In this document: positions 1 through 12,038 of the stretch, in pieces
Layout: each line of letters opens with the position of its first letter
Numbering within the stretch: position 1 is the first letter of the stretch
Assembly (NCBI RefSeq): GCF_042242105.1
Contig: NC_092024.1
Location: 3,419,501-3,483,500 of the forward strand
Origin: Pempheris klunzingeri
Taxonomy: Eukaryota > Chordata > Actinopteri > Acropomatiformes > Pempheridae
Direction: 5' to 3'
DNA length: 64,000 nt
Program-made: the position numbers and the translations under genes
The notes under the pieces: generated by a model
The model's input: the letters and a program-made list of their open reading frames with translations, nothing else
What the model was told of the DNA's origin: nothing
The model's database searches: none

Positions 1-611
1 AAATATAGTAAAGACGGGGATAAAAAACGAAACAACAAAGGACTCCTGTCCTCTCAGGGTTTCCTTTTTGTGTCGTGTAGGTGTGGTACGGTACTGGCAG
101 CCTTTTAAATTGCTTTTCTATTCTATGCTGCCTCATAGTGAATATCTGACAGCCGTTTACATCCAGTGATGCTACTACCTCGTCCCAGCACTTCACTGCA
201 CTTCCTTGCTTCTATTAAGTCTCTACTATGAGTCACATGTCACATCAGAAATCCCAAACAAATGTAATTGGGAGAATTTCAAGTGTCGCGATGTGAACTG
301 TGGCAAAAACTAGCCAGTCATGTTGTTTTGAATCCTTTGTTTCATATTCTTTCTGCTTTATTTGTTATTGGTGATTAAATTTGTAACATTCGCCTTAATC
401 TTGTTTCTTCATTCCTGCTCTTTTAGTACTTTGGGCTGCACCTTTGCATAAAAGGTGCAACACAAATAAGGTTATGACTACTATTATAATATTATTCTTA
501 TTATTACTGCTATCATACATAACATTACTAAAGCAGTGGAATGAATCTACCATGGCTGTGTTTTTACTAAGTAAAAATAGTCAATAACTATCAACACCCT
601 TCCTTCAGCAG
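1..611 (+). other. arid1b: arid1b intron (partial)
   Basis: This AT-rich sequence ends in a pyrimidine tract and the tandem acceptor cagcag. No coding exon or recognisable element is seen in it. Confidence 0.7.
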
Positions 612-1347
612 GGCTACAAACGACCCATGGACGGCATGTATGGCCCCCCACCTAAGAGACATGAGAGCGACATGTATGCCATGCAGTACGCCAATCAGCA
701 GCCGGACATGTACAACCACTACGGCGGAGGGTACTCAGGGCCCGAACACAGACCCATCCAGGGACAGTTCCCCTTCCCCTACCCCCGCGACCGCATGGCC
801 CCCTCAGGTCAGAGCCAGCACAGTATGATGGGCGGGGGGCCCACTCCTAACCATGCTAACGATGGCCCCAATATGTGGCCATCCAGGACAGACCTGGGCT
901 ATCCCTACCCCAACAGACAGGGGCCACCGTCGCAAATGCCGCCTTATGGCTCAATCGGCAGAGATGACATGGACGGGCGGCCCGGGCAGGAGCAGTGGCA
1001 CCGGCAGTCCCCCTACATGTCTTCATCAGGTGGCATGCCACCCCTGTCTTCACGCCAGCCATCTTCTTATTCCAACTCTCCATCCATGGCCAACCACCTC
1101 CCCAGGGCCCCCAGCCCAGGGGCCTTCCAGCGCTCCATGGACTCCAGGATGTCACCCAGCAAAGCACCCTTCATGTCACCCATGAAGATGCCAAAGCCTG
1201 GGATGACCATGATGGGCTCGCAGGGCAGTGGACCCTTTGGTCAGTTTCCTCCCAACCTGAGGCGGGACCTCAACTACCCACCGGGATCAGTGGAGGCCGC
1301 CATGCCGATGCTCAAGCCCCGACGCAAGCTCACCTCCAAAGACACTG
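612..1347 (+). CDS. arid1b: arid1b coding exon (Pro/Gln/Met-rich region)
   Basis: The acceptor is a tandem ttcagcag, so the exon may also start at 609 and add one Gln. The donor is CACTG|gtgaga. It encodes a low-complexity Met/Pro/Ser/Tyr-rich segment with conserved islands [32 protein letters not shown] and PPGSVEA. The exon starts in phase 0 and ends in phase 1. The ATG at 627 is an internal methionine codon. Confidence 0.9.
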
Positions 1348-3941
1348 GTGAGACGAGCCCCACTGATTCATCGTTGCTACTTTAAATAGAGAACAGATGC
1401 GCTGCTGATTGGTTCATTCTAGTTGTGTGGTTAGCTTGAAAACTGTGGATTCAGAATATTTTCATGCTCTAAAAAACATTTTATCTTTAGCCCTCTACAG
1501 CTAGACCTCATTTTCAGGTAGAACTGACACAATGAGGCAAATTTTATGAAAGGAATTGCACTGATCTACTCTGTTCAGTTCCCCTTTTATCATTTGGACT
1601 GATGTCTGAGCAGTATTTCTTTTCTTCCTGGTTCTAAAAATTGTGCTGTTTTAATCCCAGGAACGCCTGAGGCCTGGCGTGTGATGATGTCTCTGAAGTC
1701 TGGCCTGCTGGCAGAGAGCACATGGGCTCTAGACACCATCAACATCCTGCTGTACGATGACAGCACCGTGGCCTCCTTTAACCTCTCCCAGGTAAAACCA
1801 ATTTCATGACAAACCCTCACTGCTGACAGAACTGATTCATTTAGCCCACTAGAGCAGGAGGGACAAGATGACATGCAGCGTGCTTCTTTAGAGCTGATCT
1901 TACAGATGAACCTTTTCTATTGTAGTAAGGATCTATAGAATTCAAATGAGCAGAAAATATTGAGGAACCTTTATTCCACTGTTAATGTAGTAAAGGATTC
2001 AAGATATCATGACTATCTGAAAAAACGTGATTGGAATGACATCATGTCTCCCCGGATAGTAACTCTTGGCTTGTTGTGTGCCAACACATAACTTAAACTG
2101 CTGACTGATTGAATTTAACCTCTTTCCAGCTGCCTGGATTCCTCGAGCTTATTGTGGAGTACTTCCGCCGTTTCCTGATTGAGATCTTTGGCATCCTGGA
2201 AGAGTTCGAGGTGGGGGCCGTGCCTGACAAAAGCCTTTCGGACGCTGCTGCTAACCAGAGGGAAGAAACCATCGCTGAGCAGGAAACAGACTTTACCCTC
2301 CAACCTGAGCCTGAGTCGGCTCCGGCAGCAGAAACACAGCCGGAGCGAGCAGGAGGTGCCGCGGAGGAAGCTCCATCAGTCCCTGCAGAGCCAGCTGAGA
2401 TGAACGGTGAAAAGGTGGAGTCTGAGGGGAGCATAAAGAAGGAGCAGAGTGAGGAGGACGGAGAGAAAGAGGGAAAAGAGGAAGAAGAGAGTGAAAAGGA
2501 GGCAGAGAGCAAAAAGGATGATCAGCCTGTTGCAGAGCTAGAACCTAAACCCAAACAAGCCAGTAAATATGATAAGCTCCCCATCAAGATTGTCCACAAA
2601 GAGGACCTGATTGAGGACATGACAGAGCACTTAGGCTACGTCACTGAATTCACCAGCGGCTTGCTACACTGGCAGGCTGGTGGAGGTGATTCCACCGCAC
2701 ACATTCAAACACAGTTTGAACCCCGGAGTGAACCCCGGAGGCCACACGAAAAGACAAGGCAGGAAAACAAAGAGGAGAACAAGGTGGACGAGGGGGAGAA
2801 ACAACCGCTGAAACATATCACTGCTACTATCGATGATGTTCTGTGTGCTCGGGTCGACGCCCTTTCTTACGCCCACCCTGCGCGCTCCTTGCCGTCCTAC
2901 CCGTTCAGGGTGCATTCGGATGGGGAGCAGGACCACATCACCTTGCTGGAGGATGAGCCCCGCTGCCTGGACGAGGCTCCGCTCTCCACAACCTCTGCCT
3001 GGCAGGACTCACTCGCCAAGCGGTGCCTGTGCATCTCCAACATCATCCGGAGCCTGTCCTTTATCCCGGGGAACGACTTGGATATGTCGCGCCACCCTGC
3101 TCTGGTTCTCCTCCTGGGCAGGCTGCTCCTGCTGCACCACCAGCACCCGGAGAGGAACAGGTCGGCCCCGGGCTACCAGAGAGACAAGCAGGAGGAGCAG
3201 GGGGTGTCGAGTAGCAAAGAGGAGTGGTGGTGGGAGTGTCTGAGCCTGCTCAGGGAGAACGCCATGGTCACTCTGGCCAACATCTCGGGTCAGCTGGATC
3301 TCTCCACCTACACAGACACTATCTGCCTCCCCGTCTTGGACGGCCTTCTCCACTGGATGGTGTGCCCTTCGGCCGAGGCCCAGGACCCCTTCCCATCAGC
3401 AACACCCCACTCCCAGCTTACCCCCCAGCGGCTGGTGCTGGAGTGCCTCTGCAAGCTCAGCATCCAGGACGGCAACGTTGACCTCCTGCTAGCGACGCCG
3501 CCTTTCAGCCGGCAGGAGAAACTTTTCACTGTGCTGGTCCGCTTTGTGGGTCAGAGGAAGGCCCAGGTGTACAGGGAGATGGCGGTGGCTGTTCTCGCCC
3601 ACCTGGCACAAGGAGACCCCACGGCAGCACGTGCCATAGCCATGCAGAAGGGCAGCGTGGGTAATTTGGTAGGCTTTTTGGAGGATGGTGTCAGCATGGC
3701 GCAGTACCAGCAGAACCCTCACAGCTTGCTGCACATGGGGCACCCCCCCATGGACCCACCTAGCATAAACATGATGTGCAGAGCAGCTAAAGGCCTGTTG
3801 GCCATGGCTAAAGTTGTGGAAAACAAGCCAGAGTTCGTGCTGTATGAAAGCAGATTATTAGACATCTCCATTTCCTCGGTGCTCAACTCGGGAGTGGTTT
3901 CTATCATTTGCCAAGTTCTCTTTCACTTAGGGAAATCATGA
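612..3941 (+). CDS. arid1b: AT-rich interaction domain protein 1B (BAF250b), 3' part: last three coding exons
   Basis: This is the C-terminal half (892 residues plus stop) of the large ARID1 subunit of the BAF SWI/SNF chromatin-remodelling complex, a nuclear scaffold that joins the BRG1/BRM ATPase module. Coding exons are 612-1347, 1661-1791 and 2130-3941; all junctions have AG/GT and the phases (0, 1, 0) close into one frame. Exon 1 is rich in Met, Pro, Gln, Ser and Tyr and opens with [11 protein letters not shown]. Exon 2 holds the invariant [20 protein letters not shown] block. Exon 3 carries an acidic Glu/Lys linker, then [17 protein letters not shown] and [20 protein letters not shown] of the helical BAF250_C region, ending in VLFHLGKS. 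The ARID DNA-binding domain lies upstream, outside the window. The protein alone fits ARID1A or ARID1B; the adjacent zdhhc14 decides for 1B. Confidence 0.93.
1661..1791 (+). CDS. arid1b: arid1b coding exon (ARID1 core block)
   Basis: The 131-nt exon lies between tttaatcccag and CCCAG|gtaaaa. With the G carried over from the previous exon it encodes TPEAWRVMM through [12 protein letters not shown] to FNLSQ, among the most conserved stretches of ARID1A/B. It ends in phase 0. Confidence 0.93.
2130..3941 (+). CDS. arid1b: arid1b terminal coding exon (acidic linker plus BAF250_C region)
   Basis: The acceptor is ctctttccag at 2129 and the stop is TGA at 3939-3941, giving 603 residues. The first part ([14 protein letters not shown]) continues the conserved core. 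A Glu/Lys/Ser-rich acidic linker follows (about 2240-2540), then the armadillo-like C-terminal region that in ARID1 proteins contacts the BRG1 ATPase module. The linker is poorly conserved and holds a 12-bp tandem duplication at 2718-2741. Confidence 0.93.
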   Translation: MPGFLELIVEYFRRFLIEIFGILEEFEVGAVPDKSLSDAAANQREETIAEQETDFTLQPEPESAPAAETQPERAGGAAEEAPSVPAEPAEMNGEKVESEGSIKKEQSEEDGEKEGKEEEESEKEAESKKDDQPVAELEPKPKQASKYDKLPIKIVHKEDLIEDMTEHLGYVTEFTSGLLHWQAGGGDSTAHIQTQFEPRSEPRRPHEKTRQENKEENKVDEGEKQPLKHITATIDDVLCARVDALSYAHPARSLPSYPFRVHSDGEQDHITLLEDEPRCLDEAPLSTTSAWQDSLAKRCLCISNIIRSLSFIPGNDLDMSRHPALVLLLGRLLLLHHQHPERNRSAPGYQRDKQEEQGVSSSKEEWWWECLSLLRENAMVTLANISGQLDLSTYTDTICLPVLDGLLHWMVCPSAEAQDPFPSATPHSQLTPQRLVLECLCKLSIQDGNVDLLLATPPFSRQEKLFTVLVRFVGQRKAQVYREMAVAVLAHLAQGDPTAARAIAMQKGSVGNLVGFLEDGVSMAQYQQNPHSLLHMGHPPMDPPSINMMCRAAKGLLAMAKVVENKPEFVLYESRLLDISISSVLNSGVVSIICQVLFHLGKS

Positions 3942-5290
3942 CAAGAGGAGAAGCAGGACTCGCACGGCAGACGCTAAGGCGGACAAGATATTTCTGTGGT
4001 TTTCTATTTTTATTTATCAAAATGACAGAAAATGTTTGTTTTTTTAAAAGAAATATCCACATAAACAAAATATCTCTATATATGTATAGCTTCTGGGCCT
4101 TGTTAAAAAAGTGGCTTTGGGATTTGAAAGCTCATTTTAATACAAATATTTAATACCTGCTGGTGTTGGATTGCTACATTTGATATTTGGTTTGGCATTT
4201 GTTTTTGTTTGTTTACTTTTTCAGCCAAAGCTGCCACCAGATTTTGGTGCTGAATTATGTGGTTCCATTTGAGTCGATGAGTCGTTGAGATGTTTTTCAG
4301 TTTTATAAATGCTAATACACTCATCAACGTTTTGTTAATGGAGAGTATTTATTTAAGATGTGACACTGTACAGTAGTTTGAACTTTTTTGCCAACACTTG
4401 TGGGGGAAAAAAACACTGACTTTTTAAATTGAAATGTATATGTCTCCATCGCTGGAAGATAAATTGTGCAATAGGACTAGAGCAAGTTGTCCCTTTTTGA
4501 GAACCAGATGTAAATCTTTAAAGACACCTGCAGTGTGTGCTTTAGGCCATGAGGAGGCAGCATTGCACCAGCCAATCAACACGAGAGAAGAGCATCTGTC
4601 AAAAGAAGGTCTGATTTATCAATCATAGCCTCAACGACTTTCACAGATGAACTTTGTGTTTCCTAAGCACTTGTGTTTTGTCTGTATTTTTTCATCACTG
4701 TGTATATAAACCGTTGTCCAATGGACGCACACGATTCTTTCAGTCTCAATCAAGCATAGCAAGAGATGGGACTTTCTGACTATTATAACAAATGCTTTTA
4801 TTGTTGGTAAAATTTGTTATTGTTATTATACATATTTTGTTAAAAGGGGTCAAATATTTGAACATGGCAGATGTAACTGATGTTTCGATGTAAAAATTCC
4901 TGTATGCATTGTATTATAGCTGAGAAAACAATCGCTTTGGTTAACAAACGTGGAAGTGCCAGGGTGAGAGGATATCTAGGCGAGGTGACATAAGAAAACT
5001 GAACACATTTCTGTTCGTTACTGTCCTCCATTCATGAAAATGGGCATATTTTTGAATCTAGATAATGCTCTAAAAGAAATGTGTGAAAAGAACCTTCAAA
5101 TGTCCTGAAAGCTCATTGTAAGATTTGCCTTTTTTCGTATGACTCCATGTCTCTCTTTTATTCAGTATACACATTTATACTCTGTGCTGCACATGTCACA
5201 AATAAATGTACGATGAACATCGTTAAGCACCGGAGACGTTGCATTATGTCCAGACAATCTTAGGCCAATAAAACAAACATCAACTGCTTC
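3942..5290 (+). other. arid1b: arid1b 3' UTR
   Basis: AT-rich, non-coding sequence with several T-rich runs runs from the stop codon to two canonical polyadenylation hexamers at 5201 and 5267. No coding continuity is present. The length of about 1.3 kb is ordinary for this gene family. Confidence 0.7.
5201..5272 (+). terminator. arid1b: arid1b polyadenylation signals (two AATAAA)
   Basis: AATAAA occurs at 5201-5206 and 5267-5272, the first canonical hexamers at the end of the 3' UTR. Cleavage would be expected about 10-30 nt beyond the one used, near 5225 or 5290. Confidence 0.6.
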
Positions 5291-8200
5291 CATGGACTGC
5301 CCTTTATTGATTTTATGTGACATAATGTGATCAGAGTCACAGCCGACTCCTCCATCCGTACAGTGAAATGATCAAACGACTGAAAAGCACCAGATCAGAG
5401 GACCTGGTTGTTTTCTGTCCCATCACAATGTTTGCTTGAGTTCAGATATCTCAGCTTAAAGGTAAAGATGGCAGCTGTTCACTCAGCACCTCATATCGGG
5501 AACATCATTTTTAAGGTGGAAATGATGAATTTTGAAAAGGATATTTCACTGAGTATCGTATCTATCGTTCTCAGCATTGCTGCCTGTCTGGGAATAGAAA
5601 GAGGACTGAGGTGATGTGAGTCTTAAGTGGAAAGGTCAGTCCCTCCTGAACAGTGAACCATGTACAGACGCTGCTGTTCCAGCTCACAAACCACTGAATA
5701 AAATCACTGGAAGAGGAGAGACAGTCGATCTGACGATGAGTCACAAGCTCTTTCCCAACCTACCACAGAGCATTTTTCATTATCATCTGAGCTGGAGCCA
5801 TTTGGGAATTTGGTTTAAGTAAAAACAAGTTTCATGAGTCACAAGTTGATGAGAAAAGAATGTATACAGAGGTTTACGACATGCACTGCATCCAGTGCCA
5901 ACTCTCTTAGAGCCACTCACTCAGCTTGTTGATCACTTTCTGCAGCCACACATCACCCCTCCCCCCTGGAGACTCTGTTGACTTTATGATTAATCTCCGT
6001 GACACCCCTACTGATATTAATAGTCTCGCCTTGGTTACTTTTGAATCCCTGTGCACTAATATACTTGAAAGTAATGACATTAAATTCTCAGTGAGAGAAC
6101 CATAAAGTGCTGCTACAGATTTTTTTTTTAAATGTAAAAAAAAAAAACCCATTTGCTGGTCACACAATACTGCTGTATTGTTGATGTGCTCATGTTGCCG
6201 TAGGGATCCAATAATAAAGTGTTTATTCTACTTATGGGATCCCAAACTCAATTTGACAGCTCCCCTAAGAGCATCGCTCTTCATAATCTCCTCATTAAGG
6301 AAGAGGTCCATGACCTTTCTACCACCATTGTCAGCATGGACAGCGATAAGAAGCCTTCCTCCTCACAACCACAATCCCACCAGGCTCTCAAGGCTCTCGT
6401 GTTCCTGGATTTGGGAAAGAAAATCACATGAACCCAAGATAAAAGAAATGTAAAATGAATTTTCCTTTGGAAAAGTGATCAATGCTTGTTACCAGACCCC
6501 ACAGGAAGACCCTTCTGCAGGTGCAGGCTGGTCCATGAACCCTCATCCAGTAGGATAAGCAGCACATTCGTCATCAAAGGCCCTGGACTTGTCATAGTAG
6601 GAAAAGCACAGTTGTTACTCATAACCTTAACATGGCTCTGTTCTTGTCAACCATGAGCCAGCTTGAACAATACGAGGACTCTGAAACTGAAGCAGCTGAA
6701 TGGAACTCAGCCATCATTAATTTTACTAATAACATCTGTGCTTTTCCTACTGTGACATGTCAAAATGTGCTCCATGAAAAAGGCCCATTGCTCACAAGGG
6801 TCATTAGTCCCAGAGCGTGGACACCGCCGGTCTTTACCTCTGCTCTGCTTCTCCGTTCGTCTGTGGTTGCAGTATGTAATGATAAATGACCACATTTTAT
6901 CACATGACCTCTCTGTGCACAGTGTTGCATTGTTGTACGCAGGGTCAACAGAGTGTGACCCCGATGAGCTCCTGTCAGCTCCCCCTCTGCACCGAGCACT
7001 CTACATGTTACATGTCTGCATGTTAAACCATGCTCTGACGTGCTCTATATGCAAGACCAGGACCTTCCTCACATATCTATCTATTTATCTTCTCTTTTAG
7101 ACATTCTGGCCATGCTGCTAATCCCTAGTTCCAGTTTTCCCAATGCCAAAGAAAGTCGAAGATAGCGCTATTATGATCAATGGCAGCACACCTCAAGATT
7201 CACTTTACAATCTGCGTCAATCTTGAGTCTAGTAGGAAACGCAGACGGGTGTGTTGCCAAAAGACAGGATAGGAATTCCATTTAAAAGCAAACACAGGAC
7301 AGTCCTGCCCCCTCTATGCTGCTGTCTACACTCCCTGTAACTTAGTCACAATTTCTAGCATCAATTCATAAGAAAGCAGATGTGTTGAATAAAGACACAA
7401 CTGGCACTGGCCCATTTTATTATCTCCTGCTGCGGAGCTTTCACTCACTGTGGATCACTCACTGGGTCTGGCAGCACCAATATCTCCTTATTTACTTCAT
7501 TACTCTCCTACTGTCTGTTTATTTTGTCTGTTTGAGCAGAGTCCCAAGTTTGTTTTTCTCAGAATGACTTCCTGTTTAGTAGGAATTTGACTACTTTCTC
7601 TCTCCTTTCCCTCGCCGGAGGAAATGTGAGCGTAATAATAATATTCAGTCCTATTTTAAGCTGCCTTCAATAATAGCATTCCTGAGCTTGACACCAGGCA
7701 ATAAACAGGCTGGGTTTCAAAGAACAATAGTTAGCTGCAGGTTGCCTGGCTGCAAAGAGGTACAATCACTCATCTTCATCTTATTAAAACCTTACTGACA
7801 CCTGAAAACTAATTGCAGCGTGCCTGAGAGGTGGATAACAGACGGACGGATTCTGACTGAGGCGTGTTTCTGTGCACAAAGAAATGACTCATGTGTGATA
7901 CAGCTGTAGCTGTATTGTAACGTGCACCTGCAAATCATAAATACACTCAGCCCTGCAGACCTCTGAGTGTTTTCAATTTCAGCCTGTCATTTGGAGTTTG
8001 GATGGAAAGTGGGTTGCTGTACTTTTTTGGTGATGGAGGATGCGTTTCACGTAGGCAGCCGACCGCAGGAGAAAACCTCCCACACTTCTGTGCCTCTGAG
8101 AAGCTGAGTCATCCAGCTCTGACAGGATGGATGTGGTGGCTGAGAGGAAGCCAGGCAAGGCATTGGCTACCACTGGCCCGGGTACCCTGCTCTGCTGCCT

Positions 8201-8818
8201 CTCACCGCTAACGTAGGCAGATGAGTGAGGATTGGGTGAAAACAAAAGGGACCGCTCTGACCTTTCCGGGGATGTGTTACAATATATTTGTGGCAGCGGT
8301 GGTGTGAACTGTTTGTGTATTTACAAAATCAGGCCACATCCAATTATTGTGGCCACAGAGAGCACATTGGACTCTTGATGAGGCTTTGATGGCGCTCTGT
8401 TCTCTCATCCTGTCCAGCTTTCTAAGTGAAACAATATTGCCTGGATGAAGCCTTGGCAGGATGTGATTCAGGCCCGTGTTGTTCTTGGATTGGGACTCAA
8501 AGGCCCTATCATGTCCACCCATTTCCCAACACAAACACAGCTTCAGCCATATGTCATCGCGTTGCTTAACGAGCCCCACACTTAAGGAATTAGTCTGGAG
8601 GGCTCACAGATCATTAACAACCACTGAAAACACGCACAGCTTTCCAACAGTTTAAGTGAAACATGTGCCACTTGATAGCCTCTCGTGCCCGGCGCCGGCA
8701 GCCAGTCATGCCCTCAGCCAAGCAGCGGATGTATGACACAAGCTGTAACGTACAGTACTGGACATTAGCACTTCATTAGAAATGCTACATCATCAGCCAG
8801 CGCTGAGTGGGAAGTAAC

Positions 8819-8824
<6 letters not shown>

Positions 8825-8851
<27 letters not shown>
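8825..8851. repeat. (TG)n microsatellite
   Basis: This is an uninterrupted TG dinucleotide run of about 27 bp. Confidence 0.95.
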
Positions 8852-9105
8852 TAAATGGGTGGTGATGTTTTCATTTCTGATCTGATAAGTAAGCTCACTA
8901 GATCCTACTCTCATGCTACAAACGCACTGGCAAAACATGCAAAGTGCAGTGAGAAGGAACGTTCTCCTTTCCGCATGATGTTTGATTCTGAACAATTAGG
9001 TCTTCTCACATTACATGAAATGTAGCCAGACTTCTTTTCAGAGAAAGTGGATAATTGCACGGCTGTGGGAGTGAATGAGCTGTAGCGCTTGGGTGACTTC
9101 AGGAG

Positions 9106-9147
9106 GTGTGTGTGTGTGTGTGTGTGTGTGTGCCTGTGTGTGTGTGT
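9106..9147. repeat. Imperfect (TG)n microsatellite
   Basis: This TG run is interrupted by CC after about 27 bp and then resumes. Confidence 0.95.
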
Positions 9148-10439
9148 AGGTGTTAAGAGGAGGACAGATGACAGAGGAACTGTAGGCCGACGATGCAATC
9201 ATCTGTACTAATGCGTGCTGAACAGGAAATGACATCATCGGGGGAGTGTACTCGGCATGGCAGGGGAGGCAGGGGCTGTGTGGCCACATCACTGCATGTC
9301 TGCTGTCAGTAGAAGCACAGTTAATGTGATGGATAGTGCCCCCCCCACCCTGTTTATTTACTGTCAATAATAATAATTTTCTCATGTTGATTCATTAAAT
9401 ACCTGTGCTTCCTGTTGAGGTCGGTGAGGGGGCATCATGCCTCTGAATACCCCCACACATGCTGGTTTCACTTTCCTGACTCACACTTAAAGCGGAAACG
9501 TGACCCATCCTTCATGTCTTTGGGGACACCCTTGGATCAGGATCAGGGGCAGTTCCACACTAGGCTGTACACACTGTGGACTGCTCACCCAGCACATTCT
9601 CCTCCTTGTATCGCTCACTGCACATAAAAACAGCTTTTTCTTCACTTCTTCAAAGTTTGACAAACAGTAAATCTGCACGGTTCAAAAACTTCACAATACT
9701 AGGAATATTAATTGAGCTTGTTTGCAGTTTCCCGTTACCACTTTTACAGACGATTCCTATTGCGGCCAATGCAGAAAATCCTTTTTTCTGGCTGAGAGGC
9801 GTTGTTTGTAGCTGCAGGACCACTGGGACAACCATCTCTGAATCTGTGCCCGTGTACTTTAAGACTCCCCCATCAGCCCGATTTCCATTTGCTCCAATTG
9901 AACACATAAATCATAAAAATGAAAACCTCAGTATATAATTTCATTTTTTAAAAAGGGGTTTCAGCCAATTCTACTCAGACGGGCGTTATTTGAGGGGGCA
10001 CCTTCATCTCTAAGTACCGAGGAGCTGACCTTGGACCATGTGCTCCACCACCTCGCTCTCCAGTCAGCTCTCTCATGTTAAAGGCAGAACATTCCTCAAA
10101 TAATACTTAATAATGATAGTCATTTTAAAAAAGCAGGAGTAAGTAGTGTATTTATTGGGGGTTCTTTTGACAGAACCCATATTCATGGTCATTTAGGCAC
10201 TTTGATGTGTGTACACTTCACCAGTACTTGGAAGTCAGGTCAGCTCATTGTTACGTTTTAGTGTTTTCATAGCAGAAATAAAAATACTGAATATTTATAG
10301 AATATACATCAGACCCTTTAGCCCCCCCCCTGCCTGTGGGAGAGAAGAACAAGGTGATTAATAATAAAAAGCTGTATTGTCCTGCAGGAAGCTTCCATGT
10401 ATGATGCTGCTGCTCTGACTACAGTGACCCCCCCTCCAC

Positions 10440-11430
10440 ACACCGCGCCCCCCCGGGACACGCCCCTGCTGGCAGGGAACCCCTGATGGACCCCTGGGTG
10501 TCCCTGGCCCCCCGGTTTGGGACCCCTTCCCCAGCTCGTCCCCCCTCTGCGCCTCCTCAGCAGAGACCTCAGCCTCGGTCGGAGGGGGAGGAGCGGGGGG
10601 AGGCTCCGCTCTGCCCCCATGTTGATGTTTGTTGTTTGCGAGGGAGGCAGCACCGTGAGTGGAGAGGGACACAATGTGAGCGGAGGGCTGCCGACCGGCC
10701 TGCTTGAACGCTTCCTGGGGAATGCAGCAACTTTAGTCCAGACAGCGCGGCTGAAGGGTGACGGTCTGTGCTGGCGTGGCCGCGGAACATCGGACATATG
10801 GCCGCCGGGGTCCTGCTGGGTCCGGGTTGTGCGCAAAGACTCGTAGTGGCTCTCTGAGCGACGGCCAGTCAGGATGCTGGAGCTCGTCTGAGAGCCCCCC
10901 GTCGTGTGGTCTTTCTCTGGATTCCCCCTTTTTTTTAAAAAAAAAAACCAAGTTCCTCTTCGGTGCCAATTTCAAACTCTTTTTTTCGCCCCCAAACTTC
11001 TAGAAAATGGTGTTCTTCGCTTTGTCTTCGGCTCGCACCAAACCTGGATAACGAAAGGAGCAGCTACGTGACAACACCCCGACACGACGAGCGGCGGTAC
11101 TTCCCCTCGGTAAGGCAGCGCCGGAGAACAGCCGGGATGTGAAGCCCGGGCGTCTGTCATGTTATGCGGCTGACAGCGCAGCCGGGGAGCGCAACTCAAA
11201 CCTTCATTTAATCTGCCCCTGAGTGGGGCAGCGTGGGAGTGAAATTACCCAGTCAAAGCGTGGGGTTATGTGGGCGAAGTGAGTGGCGCGAGCTAGCCTC
11301 CTAACTGCTCAAGTTGACCAACGTGCTAACATTAACTTACCAGCCATTTCACCAACTTGCTAGCCGCGTTAGCTTTAGCGGCACTTCACGCTCGGTCGCT
11401 ATAAAATGCTAACCAGGTTGCTTGCTAACA
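10440..11430 (+). promoter_or_regulatory. zdhhc14: CpG-rich promoter region of zdhhc14
   Basis: Base composition changes abruptly from the AT-rich flank to GC-rich sequence with many CpG dinucleotides. The stretch lies immediately upstream of, and partly within, the inferred first exon. No TATA box is evident, as expected of a CpG-island promoter. Downstream the stretch grades into a cluster of GCTAAC/GTTAGC words (11285-11545). Confidence 0.65.
10640..11109 (+). other. zdhhc14: Probable non-coding first exon (5' UTR) of zdhhc14
   Basis: The coding exon is preceded by a strong splice acceptor (ttctctccgcag at 11743), which requires an upstream exon. The best donor in the CpG-rich block is CCCTCG|gtaagg, with GT at 11110-11111. 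The 5' end is only approximate, because no transcription start can be read from sequence. Open frames in the block on either strand have no recognisable domain. Confidence 0.45.
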
Positions 11431-11545
11431 AAGGTAGCTAATAACGTGAAGCTACGGCAGCCTGTGTGTGGGCTGCTAGTCAAGTTATTTGCTTACGTTA
11501 GCTAACGTTAGATTAGCTAAACTTGCTTCTCCTGACTAATCCGTA
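11285..11545. repeat. Cluster of GCTAAC/GTTAGC words
   Basis: The words GCTAAC, GTTAGC, GCTAGC and TAGCTAA recur more than ten times within about 260 bp, for example TTAGCTAACGTTAG near 11500. The words are dispersed rather than arranged as a regular tandem array. Confidence 0.6.
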
Positions 11546-11743
11546 GCTGAGCTGAAGTCTAGATGTGAACATTAACAGCTACATAAATGTATTGTGAGCA
11601 TTAGCACGACATTATGACTAAAGGGAAGTGTGTTTTGTACTATTCGCAAACTTTTTTTTCATCCACGGTCACGCGAGTTATTGGTGTGGAAAGTTGTGAT
11701 CTTAGCCTGTCTGCTAAACTGAAGTGGTTCCTTCTCTCCGCAG

Positions 11744-12038
11744 AGGCACGTCTGCCCCGGGATTCACTCGGCTGTGGGGACTTTTATCAGACATTGATGC
11801 ATCTCGGGGTGTCTGAGTCCATGAGAGAGTGCGAGTACAGCCAGATAAGCACTCGCAGCTCCACACCAATGGAGACCCCTTACAAGAAAAGGACCCCAAA
11901 GAAGAAGAAGTGGGAGTCCTTCCCGGGGCGGAATAAATTTTACTGCGATGGGAGGATTATGATGGCCAAGCAGACGGGGGTTTTCTACCTCACCCTTGTC
12001 CTCATTCTAGTGACTTGTGGACTTTTCTTCACCTTTGA
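11744..12038 (+). CDS. zdhhc14: zdhhc14 exon with start codon; N-terminus and TM1
   Basis: The exon opens at acceptor ctctccgcag. I chose ATG 11797 because it places [10 protein letters not shown] at residues 9-18, the same offset as the MKDCEYSQIS block of mammalian ZDHHC14; ATG 11821 is the alternative start. It encodes a basic stretch ([11 protein letters not shown]), [12 protein letters not shown] and TM1. The donor is TTTGA|gtaagt and the exon ends in phase 2. Confidence 0.88.

Larger units (their letters stand above)
5291..10430. other. Intergenic interval between arid1b and zdhhc14
   Basis: No exon set, RNA gene or complete mobile element can be supported here. Open frames are short and without recognisable domains. 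The interval holds two (TG)n tracts (8825-8851, 9106-9147) and A/T runs near 6120-6150. In human, TMEM242 lies between the orthologous neighbours; nothing resembling its membrane segments was found on either strand by eye. Confidence 0.5.

Noticed and set aside
627..629. ATG at 627 as an arid1b start codon
   Set aside because: The coding frame continues upstream to the splice acceptor (GYKRP) and matches internal ARID1 sequence, so this Met is internal.
10318..10836. 172-codon open frame on the minus strand
   Set aside because: It lies in the CpG-rich promoter/5' UTR block, where GC bias removes stop codons; the translation is low complexity (Pro/Arg/Ser) with no family match.
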